This document shows, one piece after another, positions 21,564 to 31,075 of a stretch of 38,769 nt of DNA. This stretch comes from a virus. The position numbers and the translations under genes were made by a program. The notes beneath the pieces are model-generated. The model ran no database searches. It saw nothing but the letters and a program-made list of their open reading frames with translations, and was not told the origin of the DNA. The DNA is taken from positions 1 to 38,769 of the IMG/VR virus record IMGVR_UViG_3300022745_000089. One strand, 5' to 3'. The first letter of the stretch is position 1. Each line of letters opens with the position of its first letter.

Positions 21564-22097
21564 ATGGCAGCTTCTAGCGCAACGGTAAGTGTAACTAATT
21601 TTGATATCGGTCCCTGCCGAGTCACGTACAACGCTCAAGACCTAGGCGGTACGCTGTCTAACGTCGTCGTAAACTTTAAATACGAGAAGGCTCCTCTCAA
21701 GGCCGATCAGTACGGGTCAGCTTTGCTTGACGAGGCGATCTCTGGCATTGAGGTCACGGTCGAGACTGAGATCGCAGAAGTAAAAGATAAGGCGATCCTT
21801 GCTAAGGTATTCCCGACTGCTACTTATACGAGCACCGGCACTAAAGCTTTGGACTTCGAAGATCAAATTGCTCTTCGTATGCTCTCTAACTCAGCATTGC
21901 TAGTTCTTCATCCGCTGCAGTACGCAGATGCCAATAAAGCTCAGGACTGGAATTTCTATAAGGCGATGCCGTCAGAGGAGAGCAGCTACTCTTTGAGCCC
22001 TTCTGAGCAGGGTAAGATGAAGATCGTCTGGAAGGTCTACATGGATCTGACACAGACTCCGGCTCGTATGTTCCGCTACGGTGACGAAGCAGTATAA
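21564..22097 (+). CDS. Major tail (tube) protein
   Basis: 177 residues with SD aggagg before ATG 21564. The sequence is beta-rich and has the tube protein pattern: TNFDIGPCRVTYNAQDLGG near the N-terminus, GIEVTVETEIAEVKDKAIL in the middle and QGKMKIVWKVYMDLTQTPAR near the end. Such proteins form stacked hexameric rings of the tail tube. Codon choice (GAA, GCT, CGT) is closer to the capsid gene than to the fibres, as expected for an abundant protein. Chaperone genes follow. Confidence 0.8.
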   Translation: MAASSATVSVTNFDIGPCRVTYNAQDLGGTLSNVVVNFKYEKAPLKADQYGSALLDEAISGIEVTVETEIAEVKDKAILAKVFPTATYTSTGTKALDFEDQIALRMLSNSALLVLHPLQYADANKAQDWNFYKAMPSEESSYSLSPSEQGKMKIVWKVYMDLTQTPARMFRYGDEAV

Positions 22098-22111
22098 GGG
22101 GTAAGTCGTAG

Positions 22112-22573
22112 ATGAAATTTTGGCCAGCCCGCACGAGTAAGAAGCAAAACGGCCCGGTAGCAGACCTCGATGCTATCGTGGCCGAGCCCGTTTATTTCCG
22201 CTACGGCGGTAACGTGCACACTCTTAAGCCGATGTCGCTCGAGACGTTTTTGCGTTTTACCAATGCACAGTCGAGTTTAATGGATTCCCTGAGAGAGGAT
22301 AAGACTCTCACGGGTAAAGAGTTAGCCGAGCGCTACCACGATGTGATCTCCTCGGTATGCGATACGATTACGGTTAACGATATCCTCTCGATGGAGCAGG
22401 TGCAGGTCGCAGCTCTCTACCAATTGGTGATCGATCTGGTTACGGGCCAGGTCGACATGGGTGGGGGAGAGTCTAAAAAAAAACGGCAGAAAATAAACAT
22501 CTACGAATCCGTGCAAGCCTCCTCCTCGCCGAGCTCTCTAGGGAGTTTGGCTGGACCATTAGAGAGTCCTTAG
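22112..22573 (+). CDS. Tail assembly chaperone, upstream product (gpG-like, 153 aa)
   Basis: Zero-frame product between the tube and tape measure genes. The domain LKPMSLETFLRFTNAQSSLM followed by a helical region with SMEQVQVAALYQLVIDLVTG resembles first-frame tail assembly chaperones. After codon 124 it continues in zero frame past an A9 run (22475-22483) to a short tail rich in Ser. Most ribosomes would make this form. A fraction should shift to give the longer fusion product ending at 22869. These proteins hold the tape measure during tube assembly and are absent from the virion. Confidence 0.82.
   Translation: MKFWPARTSKKQNGPVADLDAIVAEPVYFRYGGNVHTLKPMSLETFLRFTNAQSSLMDSLREDKTLTGKELAERYHDVISSVCDTITVNDILSMEQVQVAALYQLVIDLVTGQVDMGGGESKKKRQKINIYESVQASSSPSSLGSLAGPLESP
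22477..22483 (+). promoter_or_regulatory. -1 ribosomal frameshift slippery site A AAA AAA
   Basis: The A run at 22475-22483 contains the heptamer with zero-frame codons AAA (22478-22480) and AAA (22481-22483). A -1 slip puts the ribosome in the frame that stays open from 22483 to the stop at 22867-22869. Position in the tail chaperone gene and direction match the lambda G/GT type of arrangement. No obvious downstream pseudoknot was checked. Confidence 0.85.
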
Positions 22574-22869
22574 ACTCACCGGCTCGAGCGGTCTTTGCGA
22601 TGCTCCGGGCTAGTCGAGAGCTGGCTCTCAGAGAGAGAGCAATGTTTATGGATGATCTGATCTCGGTGGCAGCGGTTCCCTCGTCCGATAAGAAGTACAT
22701 CACGGGTTTAAGCGATTACTATCAACGCATTGCTAAGAACGCCGTCGACGAGCTCTCGGGTCGGGACGAGTCTAGCGAGAAGACGGGACGCACTACCATG
22801 GACTGGGAAGAGGCGAGTCAGCTCATGTTGTCGACCCTAAGAGTAAAGAAGCGGTTAGAACATGGCTGA
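22483..22869 (+). CDS. Tail assembly chaperone, frameshift extension (gpGT-like)
   Basis: Reached by -1 frameshift from the upstream gene, giving a fusion of 124 plus 128 residues (252 aa). The shifted frame reads LLLAELSREFGWTIRESLDS, then FAMLRASRELALRERAMFMD, AAVPSSDKKYITGLSDYYQR, and a final helix. Trp and the charged helical pattern are typical of second-frame chaperones. An internal ATG at 22600 exists but has no good SD, so expression by frameshift is favoured. Its end overlaps the tape measure start by 8 nt. Confidence 0.78.
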   Translation, partial: TAENKHLRIRASLLLAELSREFGWTIRESLDSPARAVFAMLRASRELALRERAMFMDDLISVAAVPSSDKKYITGLSDYYQRIAKNAVDELSGRDESSEKTGRTTMDWEEASQLMLSTLRVKKRLEHG

Positions 22870-24847
22870 AAAACAGGCAAAGGTCGTCCTAGACCTAGAC
22901 AATAAAGAGTTTGTTAAAAAGATGCGCGAGTCGCTCGGGCTCCTCGGAGAGCTTGGGGAGACTGAGGGCCTCGGCAATCTTAGCTCGATGTTCCTTAAAG
23001 TCGGAGCGGTAGCAGGGGTCGCAGCAGCGGCGGTGCTATCCGTTAAGACTGCACTCGATCTAGCGGTCGAGGCCGAGCAAATAAAGCAGATCAACTCGAG
23101 CTTCGATGCTTTGACTAAGTCGGCAGGCCTGGCCGGAGATGCTTTAAAGTCTAGTCTCGTAGAGGCCGCTAAGGGTCTAGCCGACGATACAGATATCCTG
23201 CAGGCTGCGAACCGAGCGATCGTCTCGATGGGCGCTAACGCCTCTCACCTCGGTGAGACGATGGAGATGGCCCGTAAGGCTACGGTCTTATTTGGTGGCG
23301 ATCTAGTCGGTAACTTCGAGGCGATGAACCAGGCCCTAGCGACGGGCCAGACTAGAGCGCTTAGGCAGTTCGGTCTGATTATCGATCAGGATAAGGCCTA
23401 TAAAGACTACGCAAAGTCTTTAGGGATTGGGGTTAAGTACCTCGACGACGCCGGTCGCAAGCAGGCGATCCTAAACGCTGCTCTCGAGCAGGCTAAAGAG
23501 AAGTATAAGAACGTCGACGAGACGACTCTCGCTACGACTAACAATCTCAAACGCATGGGCACCGCTCTTAAAGAGATCGGTGAAGTCGCAATCCTCGCCT
23601 GGGACCGCGTCGCTGGACCATCTGTTAGTAAGATTACAGAGAACCTCGCGAGCGGCATGCACCAGCTCGCCGTTAAATTTAAAGAGATGTTCGGGACTGG
23701 CAAAGAGCAGTCAGAGGCTCATACAGAGAGCTTAAAATCTCAGATCGAATACACGAAAAAAATGGTCGCTTGGGCTGAGAAGTCTAACAACGCGGCCGAT
23801 CTCGCAATCTATACAAAGGCTCTAAAGGATAAAGAAGAAGAGCTCGGTAAGATCGAAGAGCGAGAAGAGCGCGCGATGCAGCGGCAGATGCATAAAGATC
23901 AGGCCGAGAGCGTGTCTGGTCCTAAGCCTGCGGCTGTTGAAGATAAACATATAGACTATGAGAAGCTCAAAGAGGACCGCCTAAAGTTTGAGCAGCAGTT
24001 AGATGAGATTCGTCGCAATAGATCTCAAGCCGACCTAGATGCCGCGACCACAGAGGATCAGGCGACGCAGGCTTTTAACGAGAAGGTCGTAGCTGATAGC
24101 TTGGTAGTCCAGACTAAGATCGCCGATCTAAAGCACCAGTTCTTAGATCAAGGCGTAATTAGCGAGCAGCAATATAACCAGGCGATTGATGAGATTAACC
24201 GCACGCAGGCGGATAAATTAAAATCTTACGATCAGGACGTAGCCGACGCTCGCATAAGAGCTTTAGAGAAGGCTCAAGACTATGCTCGCACGGCGTCCGA
24301 GGGCATCTCGGCATCGTTTAAAGCTAACGCTGCAAAGATGGGTAAAGACCTAAAGAGCTTTAAAGTCTTAGGCGACGCTACCTTTGGAGCGTTTAAGAAT
24401 AGAGGGATCGCAGCGCTAAAAGCCGTCGGTAACGGCTCTAAGGATGCGGCCTCTGCGATGAAGGGTTTTATGTTCGGAGCCATCGGGGATATCGCTACCG
24501 CTCAAGGGGAGGCGATGATCATCCACGGGACGGGCACTTATAACTACCTAGAGGCTGCGGAGGGCGCGGCTCTCGTCGCCCTAGGTTCTGCTATCGGATC
24601 GATGGGCGAGGGCGGTGGTGGAGCTCCTAGCGCCGGTGGTGGAGGCGGAGGAGGAGGGTCTGGTGGTGGACCAGGTGGCACAGACGCAGCGGGTAAGCCT
24701 GAGGCTACTCCGGCTCCGCGTAAAGAGGTCAGCCTAAATATTCACGGTAGTTACTTTGACACCGATCAGAGTCGGACTCGTATCATGGAGATGATTAGAG
24801 AGAGCGGCGATTATACGGATTTTAACATTAATAAGATAGGACCCTAG
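22862..24847 (+). CDS. Tape measure protein (661 aa)
   Basis: ATG 22862 lies inside the chaperone extension. The protein is mostly alpha-helical, with a hydrophobic stretch AGVAAAAVLSVKTALDLA near residues 48-66 and the common tape measure segments SSFDALTKSAGLAGDALKSS and LATGQTRALRQFGLIID. A coiled-coil middle follows (about 340-460), then a Gly-rich run (about 580-605). At roughly 0.15 nm per residue the tail would be about 100 nm, a general rule and not a measurement. It sets tail length and is ejected on infection. Confidence 0.88.
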   Translation: MAEKQAKVVLDLDNKEFVKKMRESLGLLGELGETEGLGNLSSMFLKVGAVAGVAAAAVLSVKTALDLAVEAEQIKQINSSFDALTKSAGLAGDALKSSLVEAAKGLADDTDILQAANRAIVSMGANASHLGETMEMARKATVLFGGDLVGNFEAMNQALATGQTRALRQFGLIIDQDKAYKDYAKSLGIGVKYLDDAGRKQAILNAALEQAKEKYKNVDETTLATTNNLKRMGTALKEIGEVAILAWDRVAGPSVSKITENLASGMHQLAVKFKEMFGTGKEQSEAHTESLKSQIEYTKKMVAWAEKSNNAADLAIYTKALKDKEEELGKIEEREERAMQRQMHKDQAESVSGPKPAAVEDKHIDYEKLKEDRLKFEQQLDEIRRNRSQADLDAATTEDQATQAFNEKVVADSLVVQTKIADLKHQFLDQGVISEQQYNQAIDEINRTQADKLKSYDQDVADARIRALEKAQDYARTASEGISASFKANAAKMGKDLKSFKVLGDATFGAFKNRGIAALKAVGNGSKDAASAMKGFMFGAIGDIATAQGEAMIIHGTGTYNYLEAAEGAALVALGSAIGSMGEGGGGAPSAGGGGGGGGSGGGPGGTDAAGKPEATPAPRKEVSLNIHGSYFDTDQSRTRIMEMIRESGDYTDFNINKIGP

Positions 24848-24850
24848 GCG

Positions 24851-25618
24851 ATGGCTCTAAGAGATAAATCACTATTCTTATGGGGACTCGAGGTTAGGGC
24901 GGATAACCAGAACCTACCGTTTAAAGCGGTCTCTGGAGGCCCTCAGCTTAACGGTGTTTTGCGCGTCGGCTACTACTCGCTAACCTCCCTGCTGCTCGAG
25001 ATTAAGGCAGCTCTCCAGGCCGCCGACCCGGCCCATACGTATACGGTTACGGCTAACCGGACTTTTAATGCGAACACTGAGAACCGGATTACGATCTCGA
25101 CGAGCGGTATTTATTTAGATCTACTTTTTGCTACTGGCACGACGGCTGCGTCCTCGTGTCGCGATCTGATCTCGTTTGGTATTTTCGACTTTACCGGGAA
25201 TACGACCTACACCAATGGAGCGACGAGCGGCGATAGTTTAGTGACCGACTGGTACGGTAAGAACTATCAACCGCCAGAGGTTTATAAGAAGAATTTCGGG
25301 ACCGTTAACGTATCGACGAGCGGGCTTAAAGAGGCGATCACCTGGACGGTGCAGCGCTTTATAGAGGTCACTTATGAGTTTGAGCCACAGGCTAAGGTGC
25401 TCGTCGACTGGCAGGCTTGGATTGATTGGGCGATACAGCAGAAGCCCTATGATTTTACTCCAGAGGTTTCGAGTCCTACTGTGGTTTACGACGTGACTCT
25501 CGAGAAGTCGTCTGAGGATGGTAAAGGTTTAGGCTTTAGAATGAAGGAGCAGGTCCCTAAGTACCCGTTCCGATTTACTACCGGACCGATCACGATGCGC
25601 GTCCGAAGTGGAGGTTAA
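24851..25618 (+). CDS. Probable distal tail protein (255 aa)
   Basis: First gene after the tape measure. The sequence is beta-rich with a Trp-containing middle (DWQAWIDWAIQQKPYDFTPE) and a closing KYPFRFTTGPITMRVRSGG. Position and size suit the distal tail hub that joins tube to tip or fibres. The segment LEIKAALQAADPAHTYTVTA followed by a STSGIYLDLLF strand resembles phage tail proteins that end the tube. No catalytic motif is present. Confidence 0.55.
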   Translation: MALRDKSLFLWGLEVRADNQNLPFKAVSGGPQLNGVLRVGYYSLTSLLLEIKAALQAADPAHTYTVTANRTFNANTENRITISTSGIYLDLLFATGTTAASSCRDLISFGIFDFTGNTTYTNGATSGDSLVTDWYGKNYQPPEVYKKNFGTVNVSTSGLKEAITWTVQRFIEVTYEFEPQAKVLVDWQAWIDWAIQQKPYDFTPEVSSPTVVYDVTLEKSSEDGKGLGFRMKEQVPKYPFRFTTGPITMRVRSGG

Positions 25619-25620
25619 CC

Positions 25621-26892
25621 ATGGGCGTGCTCGACGGACAGCCCGTATCAGCAGCAGTTACTAACCCGGCATTTTTAGATGCCGACTCTGACGATACGGC
25701 ACTCGGTAAGATTAGCTTTAATAACATCTCAGACCCGAGCGTATCGGGCTCGGCTGTAAATAACATTCAGCGCGAGATTAACGCGATCTCTAGCTATACG
25801 GGTAAGGCGACTAACCTCCCGATCGGCACGACTCCCTCGTGGACTAATAATCAGTTGGGCACGTCGACGGATAGCCTCTTTATTAGATCTAATACTTTAA
25901 CAGGAGCGTTTGACGGGAGCCTCGGGCATATACACGACGGCACCGATGGGCAGGGCCCGCTCCTCCCCGGTAGCTCTCTAAGCTCGATCCCTCTCATGGG
26001 CTTTATCGTCCAGGGCGTAACGCTTACGGGCGTCACTGGTTCCACGTGGAACGTTACGACTCAGCTTACCGGTAAGACCCCCTCGACGGGCGATACTAGC
26101 CTCGGCGTAGTGGTTAACACGCCCTACAACAAAGTGATCTTAAGAGATCCCCAGGGGACGGAGTTTACTAAGACCGGCGGTGGTCCTGATAATGGTGCCG
26201 TGATTTATGGTCGCGTGACCGAGGCGGCTGGCGTTTGGACTTTATCGTTTTACTATCTAAGCTCTACGTCGGTTGAGACCTCTTACTCATTTGCGACGAG
26301 TGAGACAATCGATTGGTACTATCAGGAGCTCTACGCTCCGAATATATCTACCCCGGTCTATAGCCCGATCTCCGTGACTCCGTCTGATAACACTACGTCG
26401 GATGTAGTTGATGCGACTGAGACGACTGCGGGCAAAGTCCTACTTGCTAACGTAGCTCCTCCGGCCGTAGCGAGTGCGTCTGCTAAGGGTACCGATTCGA
26501 GAGTAGCGCACCAGGATCACACTCACGAGGGCGTGCATAGCGTACAGATCGACGGGAATGCGACCGTAACTCTAGGCGACGTAGTCTTTAAGGCTGGCGC
26601 TGGGATCTCTCTCGCCTGGGTCTCTGGTAAACTTGAGGTATCATCTTCGGTGGCGGTAGCGCAGGAGGTTGAATATCGCGTTATTACTTCTGTAGAGGCT
26701 ACGGCTAAGCAATTAACCCTAGCCTTTAGCCCTACGGTGGCGAGTCAAGTAATGCTCGACGTGATCGGCGGTGGCCCTCAATATTACTCTGTAGATTATA
26801 TTGTGAGTGGGACCGTGCTGAGCTGGAGCGGTCTAGGACTCGACTCAATCCTAGCGACCGGGGACGTGCTCCGGATTCTTTACTGGCATTAA
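25621..26892 (+). CDS. Tail/baseplate fibre-like protein (423 aa)
   Basis: Starts at ATG 25621, 2 nt after the preceding stop. The N-terminus (GQPVSAAVTNPAFLDADSDD, then TALGKISFNNISDPSVSG) is a typical beginning of phage tail proteins that carry collars or fibres. A His-containing region HQDHTHEGVHSV (about 300) resembles metal- or trimer-stabilising HxH motifs in tail fibres. The C-terminus is beta-rich and ends GDVLRILYWH, similar in form to the next protein's VVVVKYQY. Structural, with a probable adhesin or fibre-base role. Confidence 0.6.
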   Translation: MGVLDGQPVSAAVTNPAFLDADSDDTALGKISFNNISDPSVSGSAVNNIQREINAISSYTGKATNLPIGTTPSWTNNQLGTSTDSLFIRSNTLTGAFDGSLGHIHDGTDGQGPLLPGSSLSSIPLMGFIVQGVTLTGVTGSTWNVTTQLTGKTPSTGDTSLGVVVNTPYNKVILRDPQGTEFTKTGGGPDNGAVIYGRVTEAAGVWTLSFYYLSSTSVETSYSFATSETIDWYYQELYAPNISTPVYSPISVTPSDNTTSDVVDATETTAGKVLLANVAPPAVASASAKGTDSRVAHQDHTHEGVHSVQIDGNATVTLGDVVFKAGAGISLAWVSGKLEVSSSVAVAQEVEYRVITSVEATAKQLTLAFSPTVASQVMLDVIGGGPQYYSVDYIVSGTVLSWSGLGLDSILATGDVLRILYWH

Positions 26893-26907
26893 CCGAGGGG
26901 TTTAGAG

Positions 26908-28515
26908 ATGTCGTCTATCATTAAGAAGTTTATCGGTAACGATCAGGTAGGCGCGACTAAAGTACGCCTCGAAAATAATAGCTCTCTCCGGGCTCGCAAC
27001 GCCGCTAACTCTGCCGATATAAATTTACTAACACTTAGTGGATCTAACGTATTTCAAGTCGAGCAGGACTTGAGCATGAACACGCATAAGCTACTCGACG
27101 CTTACGTGACGTTTCGCTCGGCTGCGACTGATCCAGGCACGCCTACGGCTGGGGACGTATATTTTAATACCTCTGCGAGTCTATTAAAATTTTACAACGG
27201 GCTGACTTGGGGTTCTATCTCTTCATCTCCTTTAACGACTAAAGGAGACCTCTATAGTTTTGGCACTACTAATACTCGTTTACCGGTTGGAACTAATGGT
27301 CAAATTCTCTCGGCTGACTCTGCGGAGACGACGGGATTAAAGTGGATCTCTGCTCCTGTTACTGGAGCCAATACAGCTTTATCTAACCTGGCCTCTGTAT
27401 CTATTAATACGGATCTGATTTTTGCGACCGGTCTTACTAGTGTTATCAAGTCGAGCGATAATTTTACGACCGACTCGCAGGGCATGTGGGTTAAGTCTGG
27501 CGATACCGATAGTGCTGATCAGTCCGGTGACGTGCACGTAGAGTCTGGCGCCGGAGGAGATATCTCTGGCACTGTTAAGCTCACTACTGCGGCTGCTGTT
27601 AGTCAGTCTGGTGGTATTCAGCTATCGACTGGTTCGGCTCCTACGCGCGGTAAGATTCGCTTCGTAGATGGTACTCAAGGCACGTCTGGATACGTGTGGA
27701 CTTCGGTTAATACTTTTGGTGACGGTTCATGGATGCCAGCGTCTGGTGGTGGCGGATCTCCCGGTAGCACTAACGGCGCTGTGCAGTTTAATAACGGTGG
27801 AGCTTTTGGTGGAGATGCGAGCACGTTTTTCTGGGATGATACTAATAAGTTTTTAGGACTCGGAACCAATACCCCATCGGCAAAACTTCATTTAGCTACT
27901 ACTGGTTTAAATGTATTTAGATTGGGTACGGATGCAGGTGTACATTTTAACTTATCTGAGAATCAGTTATGGGTGAAAAATGGAGCTGCTAGCGCTGACC
28001 TTTATTTGCAAGAGAGCAGCACGGGAAATATATTTTTAGTCACTGGTGGCGGTAGCGTAGGCATCGGCGTATATAGCCCGACGGCTCAGGTTCACACTAC
28101 GGGAACAATGCGTTTTGCTAATTACGGAGCTGGTGCCTCTGTATTTGATTCATCTGGAAATTTATCTTCTGTAGCTCCCGGCACGAGTGGGAACGTATTA
28201 AAATCTAACGGCACTACTTGGATTAGCGCGGCCGCTTCTGGCGGGTCGACTAATAACAAAGAGCTATTTACTTTATCTGCGACGGATATCACTAATCAAT
28301 ATATTGATCTCACTCAGGTGGCTTTGACGAATTCGATCGACTTCTTAGTGAAGGGTGGCTCGCTGCAGATCGAAGGCGCCTCCTATGATTACTCGGTAAA
28401 CTATACCGGTGGTGTCGGCGGTAAGACTCGCATTACGTTCTTAAACGATCTCGCTACCGGTGGAGCAGCTGCTCTAATTGCTGGCGACGTAGTAGTAGTG
28501 AAGTACCAATACTAG
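26908..28515 (+). CDS. Tail fibre protein (535 aa)
   Basis: ATG 26908, SD gagggg. The N-terminus (SSIIKKFIGNDQVGATKVRL) contains the KFIGNDQVGA motif that begins several phage and predatory-bacterium fibre-like proteins. It continues with TPTAGDVYFNTSASLLKFYN, a common fibre segment, then LTTKGDLYSFGTTNTRLPVG, also widespread, and a middle region with repeated SGxxLG-type strands. The C-terminus is beta-rich. The DNA from about 27,880 to 28,250 is AT-richer than its surroundings, consistent with an exchanged receptor-binding segment. Confidence 0.72.
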   Translation: MSSIIKKFIGNDQVGATKVRLENNSSLRARNAANSADINLLTLSGSNVFQVEQDLSMNTHKLLDAYVTFRSAATDPGTPTAGDVYFNTSASLLKFYNGLTWGSISSSPLTTKGDLYSFGTTNTRLPVGTNGQILSADSAETTGLKWISAPVTGANTALSNLASVSINTDLIFATGLTSVIKSSDNFTTDSQGMWVKSGDTDSADQSGDVHVESGAGGDISGTVKLTTAAAVSQSGGIQLSTGSAPTRGKIRFVDGTQGTSGYVWTSVNTFGDGSWMPASGGGGSPGSTNGAVQFNNGGAFGGDASTFFWDDTNKFLGLGTNTPSAKLHLATTGLNVFRLGTDAGVHFNLSENQLWVKNGAASADLYLQESSTGNIFLVTGGGSVGIGVYSPTAQVHTTGTMRFANYGAGASVFDSSGNLSSVAPGTSGNVLKSNGTTWISAAASGGSTNNKELFTLSATDITNQYIDLTQVALTNSIDFLVKGGSLQIEGASYDYSVNYTGGVGGKTRITFLNDLATGGAAALIAGDVVVVKYQY

Positions 28516-28522
28516 AGGATAA

Positions 28523-31060
28523 ATGAGCGACTCGATACAGATCCCGCCTAACTACACTCTCTATAACGATCTACAGTCTAAGAAGCTGGCGATCGTTGTA
28601 GATATCGACGGCGTCGATTACTTAACCTCGACGACTATCGGCAGGCCTATCCGCTACGGGGATGCGATCACCTACGGAGAGTCGGGTATTATTTACGGTG
28701 GGCTCGTGCCGATCGGGTTCAACGCGGGAGAGCGCGGGCAAAAGGAGCTCCTAAATCTAGATCGTAGCTCGCTAACTATTGCTCAGCGTTTAGAGCCAGA
28801 GCAGGGGAGGGCGTCGGTATCAACCCTCGCTCTCTCGTTTATCGATAAAGATAGCTATATGACTCAGGTGATTACGCCGGGGTTTATAGTGCCCGAGATC
28901 TTAGGGCGCCAGGTCCGGGTTTGGGTCGGCTATGCTCAGCTATCGTTTCCGGATGATTACTTTATCGTGTGGCGCGGGCGGATCTCTCAGGTCAATCCTG
29001 AGGAGGGCGTGGTTTCGTTTCAGTTCTCGGATGCGAACATGGGTAAGCGCCAGAACGTATTCTTTAACGCTAAGACTCAGCTCTTAGCCGATATCACCTC
29101 GAGCAGTACGACGATCCCGGTAATCTCTAACGGCGACTTCTACGAGAAAATCCTAGGACCCGATGGGACCTACGACTCTACGACGGCTAAGGTTTACATA
29201 AAGATTGAGGACGAGTTTATCGAGTATCAGCAGGCGGGCTCGGAGGCTACGGGCTTCGGTACTAACTCGTTTAACGGCGTATTAAGAGGGCAGCGCTCTA
29301 CGACTGCGGTCGCTCATACGGCCGGGACTGACGTAGAGGCTTATATCCAGCTCGAGGGCCATGCGATTGATCTAGCTTTAAAGCTACAGCTCTCTGGTTG
29401 GGGAGGCCCTTATAAGACGGGCCAGAGCATTTACGGATTCGTTCAGACCGGGGGGACTCCCTCGACGGTAAACTCTGCTATCATTTTACCCTTCGATACG
29501 GACGCGATTAGAGATCTAGGGATTGCAATCGGTGACTATATTACCGTTACCGGCGCGACCAATCCGTTAAACAACGGTACTTTTGTAGTCGAGGGTTTCC
29601 AGGATATCGGGACTAACACGAACCGGGCCGTAGTCTGCACTGGTACGATTACGGCCGAGTATCCGACGACTGCTACGATTGCGATCAGATCACAGTTCGA
29701 CACGCTCCCTAAGATCTGCGGGACTAAGCTCCCCGGCTGGGAGGTCGACGTACTGACTCACATCTACTACTACAATACTTATTTAAGTAACCCGGTTAAC
29801 AGCTACTCGTTTTTGATCTCCGACGTACAGTCGTGCAAAACCTTTATCGAGTCTGAGATCATGCTGCCTATCGGTGCTTATTGCTTAACGAGGCAGGGCC
29901 GTCTATCGATGGGGTTAACAAAGCCTCCGATAGCGGATCAGTACACGACCGTTCTCGACGCTGATAACGTGCTAAACCCGATGGGGATTAAGCAGCAGCG
30001 CGGGACTAATAACAGAAAATTCTTTAACGAGATCACCTGGGAGTACGACTACGACGACGCCGGCACGGCTCGCAAAGTCCGTAAGACCATCGATACGGAC
30101 TCTCTAAATCTGATCGGCGTCAGCTCGACTCTACCGATTAAGGCTAAAGGAGCTAAGACCGTGCTGGGGTTTCAGACGGTGGTCGAGGACCGGGAACGAT
30201 TGCTCCTGCTTCGGTATGCTCTCGGTGCTGTAATGCTAGACATGCAAGTCACCTACGGAGCCGGGAACCAGATCGAGGCCGGTAACGTCGTGATCGTTAG
30301 CGACCAGGGTAGACTACAGATTCCGAACATGGTCACGGGCGAGCGTAACTATGGACAGCAAATGCTCGAGGTTATTAATCGCTCGATCGATTTTAAGACC
30401 GGCGTCGTCTCTTTAACTCTCCTCGGTGGGCTACAATCGTTAGTTAACGATCGGTATGCAACGGTATCGCCTTCGAGTCGCGTGGCTGTAGCCGGATCGA
30501 CTACGACTCAAGTAAAGATCGCTGATAGTTACGGCGTTCTCTATCCGTTAAACGAGCAAAAGAAATGGGTCGACTACATCGGTCTCGATATCGTAGTGCA
30601 CTCCGATGACTACACGACTCGCTACGGCGTCTCAAAGCTTATCGGTATCGACCCCGGAGATAACCATATACTTCTACTAGACCCGGCAACGCCGCTCGCG
30701 TTTACCCCACAGCCAGACGATACGGTCGAGATCGAGCCTTATCCGACGGGGACCGATCCTCTAGAGAATTCTCTTTATAAACTGATCCATGCTTTTGCAG
30801 ATCCCTCGGTCGCAGTGTTATCCGGAGTGAGTACGGTGTCCTTTTACGTCGGCGCCGGAGATGCTGCTAAGTTTATGGCAGGGCAATATATCCTAGTGCA
30901 CAACTCCGACTATACGATCTTAAGCCCTGAGGTAATCGTGCTCTCAGTCGTCGGTGCTTTGATTACAGTAGATTCTAGTTTAGGTTTTACTCCAGCGTTC
31001 GGCCAGACTGTGGAGCTAATAGGCTTTGCAGATGGAAACGGACCTTATCGATTAATATAA
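28523..31060 (+). CDS. Large tail tip/baseplate protein (845 aa)
   Basis: ATG 28523 is 8 nt after the fibre gene. The N-terminal 250 residues have domains with GQKELLNLDRSSLTIAQRLE, TLALSFIDKDSYMTQVITPG and VWVGYAQLSFPDDYFIVWRG, features of tail tip proteins that describe angles and layers of a hub. A middle part includes IYGFVQTGGTPSTVNSAIIL and a cysteine-containing segment (SDVQSCKTFIESEIMLPIGA). The C-terminus has many strand repeats with Asp and Gly. It is probably the central tip or tail-associated structural protein. No peptidase or hydrolase motif was recognised. Confidence 0.62.
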   Translation: MSDSIQIPPNYTLYNDLQSKKLAIVVDIDGVDYLTSTTIGRPIRYGDAITYGESGIIYGGLVPIGFNAGERGQKELLNLDRSSLTIAQRLEPEQGRASVSTLALSFIDKDSYMTQVITPGFIVPEILGRQVRVWVGYAQLSFPDDYFIVWRGRISQVNPEEGVVSFQFSDANMGKRQNVFFNAKTQLLADITSSSTTIPVISNGDFYEKILGPDGTYDSTTAKVYIKIEDEFIEYQQAGSEATGFGTNSFNGVLRGQRSTTAVAHTAGTDVEAYIQLEGHAIDLALKLQLSGWGGPYKTGQSIYGFVQTGGTPSTVNSAIILPFDTDAIRDLGIAIGDYITVTGATNPLNNGTFVVEGFQDIGTNTNRAVVCTGTITAEYPTTATIAIRSQFDTLPKICGTKLPGWEVDVLTHIYYYNTYLSNPVNSYSFLISDVQSCKTFIESEIMLPIGAYCLTRQGRLSMGLTKPPIADQYTTVLDADNVLNPMGIKQQRGTNNRKFFNEITWEYDYDDAGTARKVRKTIDTDSLNLIGVSSTLPIKAKGAKTVLGFQTVVEDRERLLLLRYALGAVMLDMQVTYGAGNQIEAGNVVIVSDQGRLQIPNMVTGERNYGQQMLEVINRSIDFKTGVVSLTLLGGLQSLVNDRYATVSPSSRVAVAGSTTTQVKIADSYGVLYPLNEQKKWVDYIGLDIVVHSDDYTTRYGVSKLIGIDPGDNHILLLDPATPLAFTPQPDDTVEIEPYPTGTDPLENSLYKLIHAFADPSVAVLSGVSTVSFYVGAGDAAKFMAGQYILVHNSDYTILSPEVIVLSVVGALITVDSSLGFTPAFGQTVELIGFADGNGPYRLI

Positions 31061-31075
31061 AGCGAGGTTATTTAC

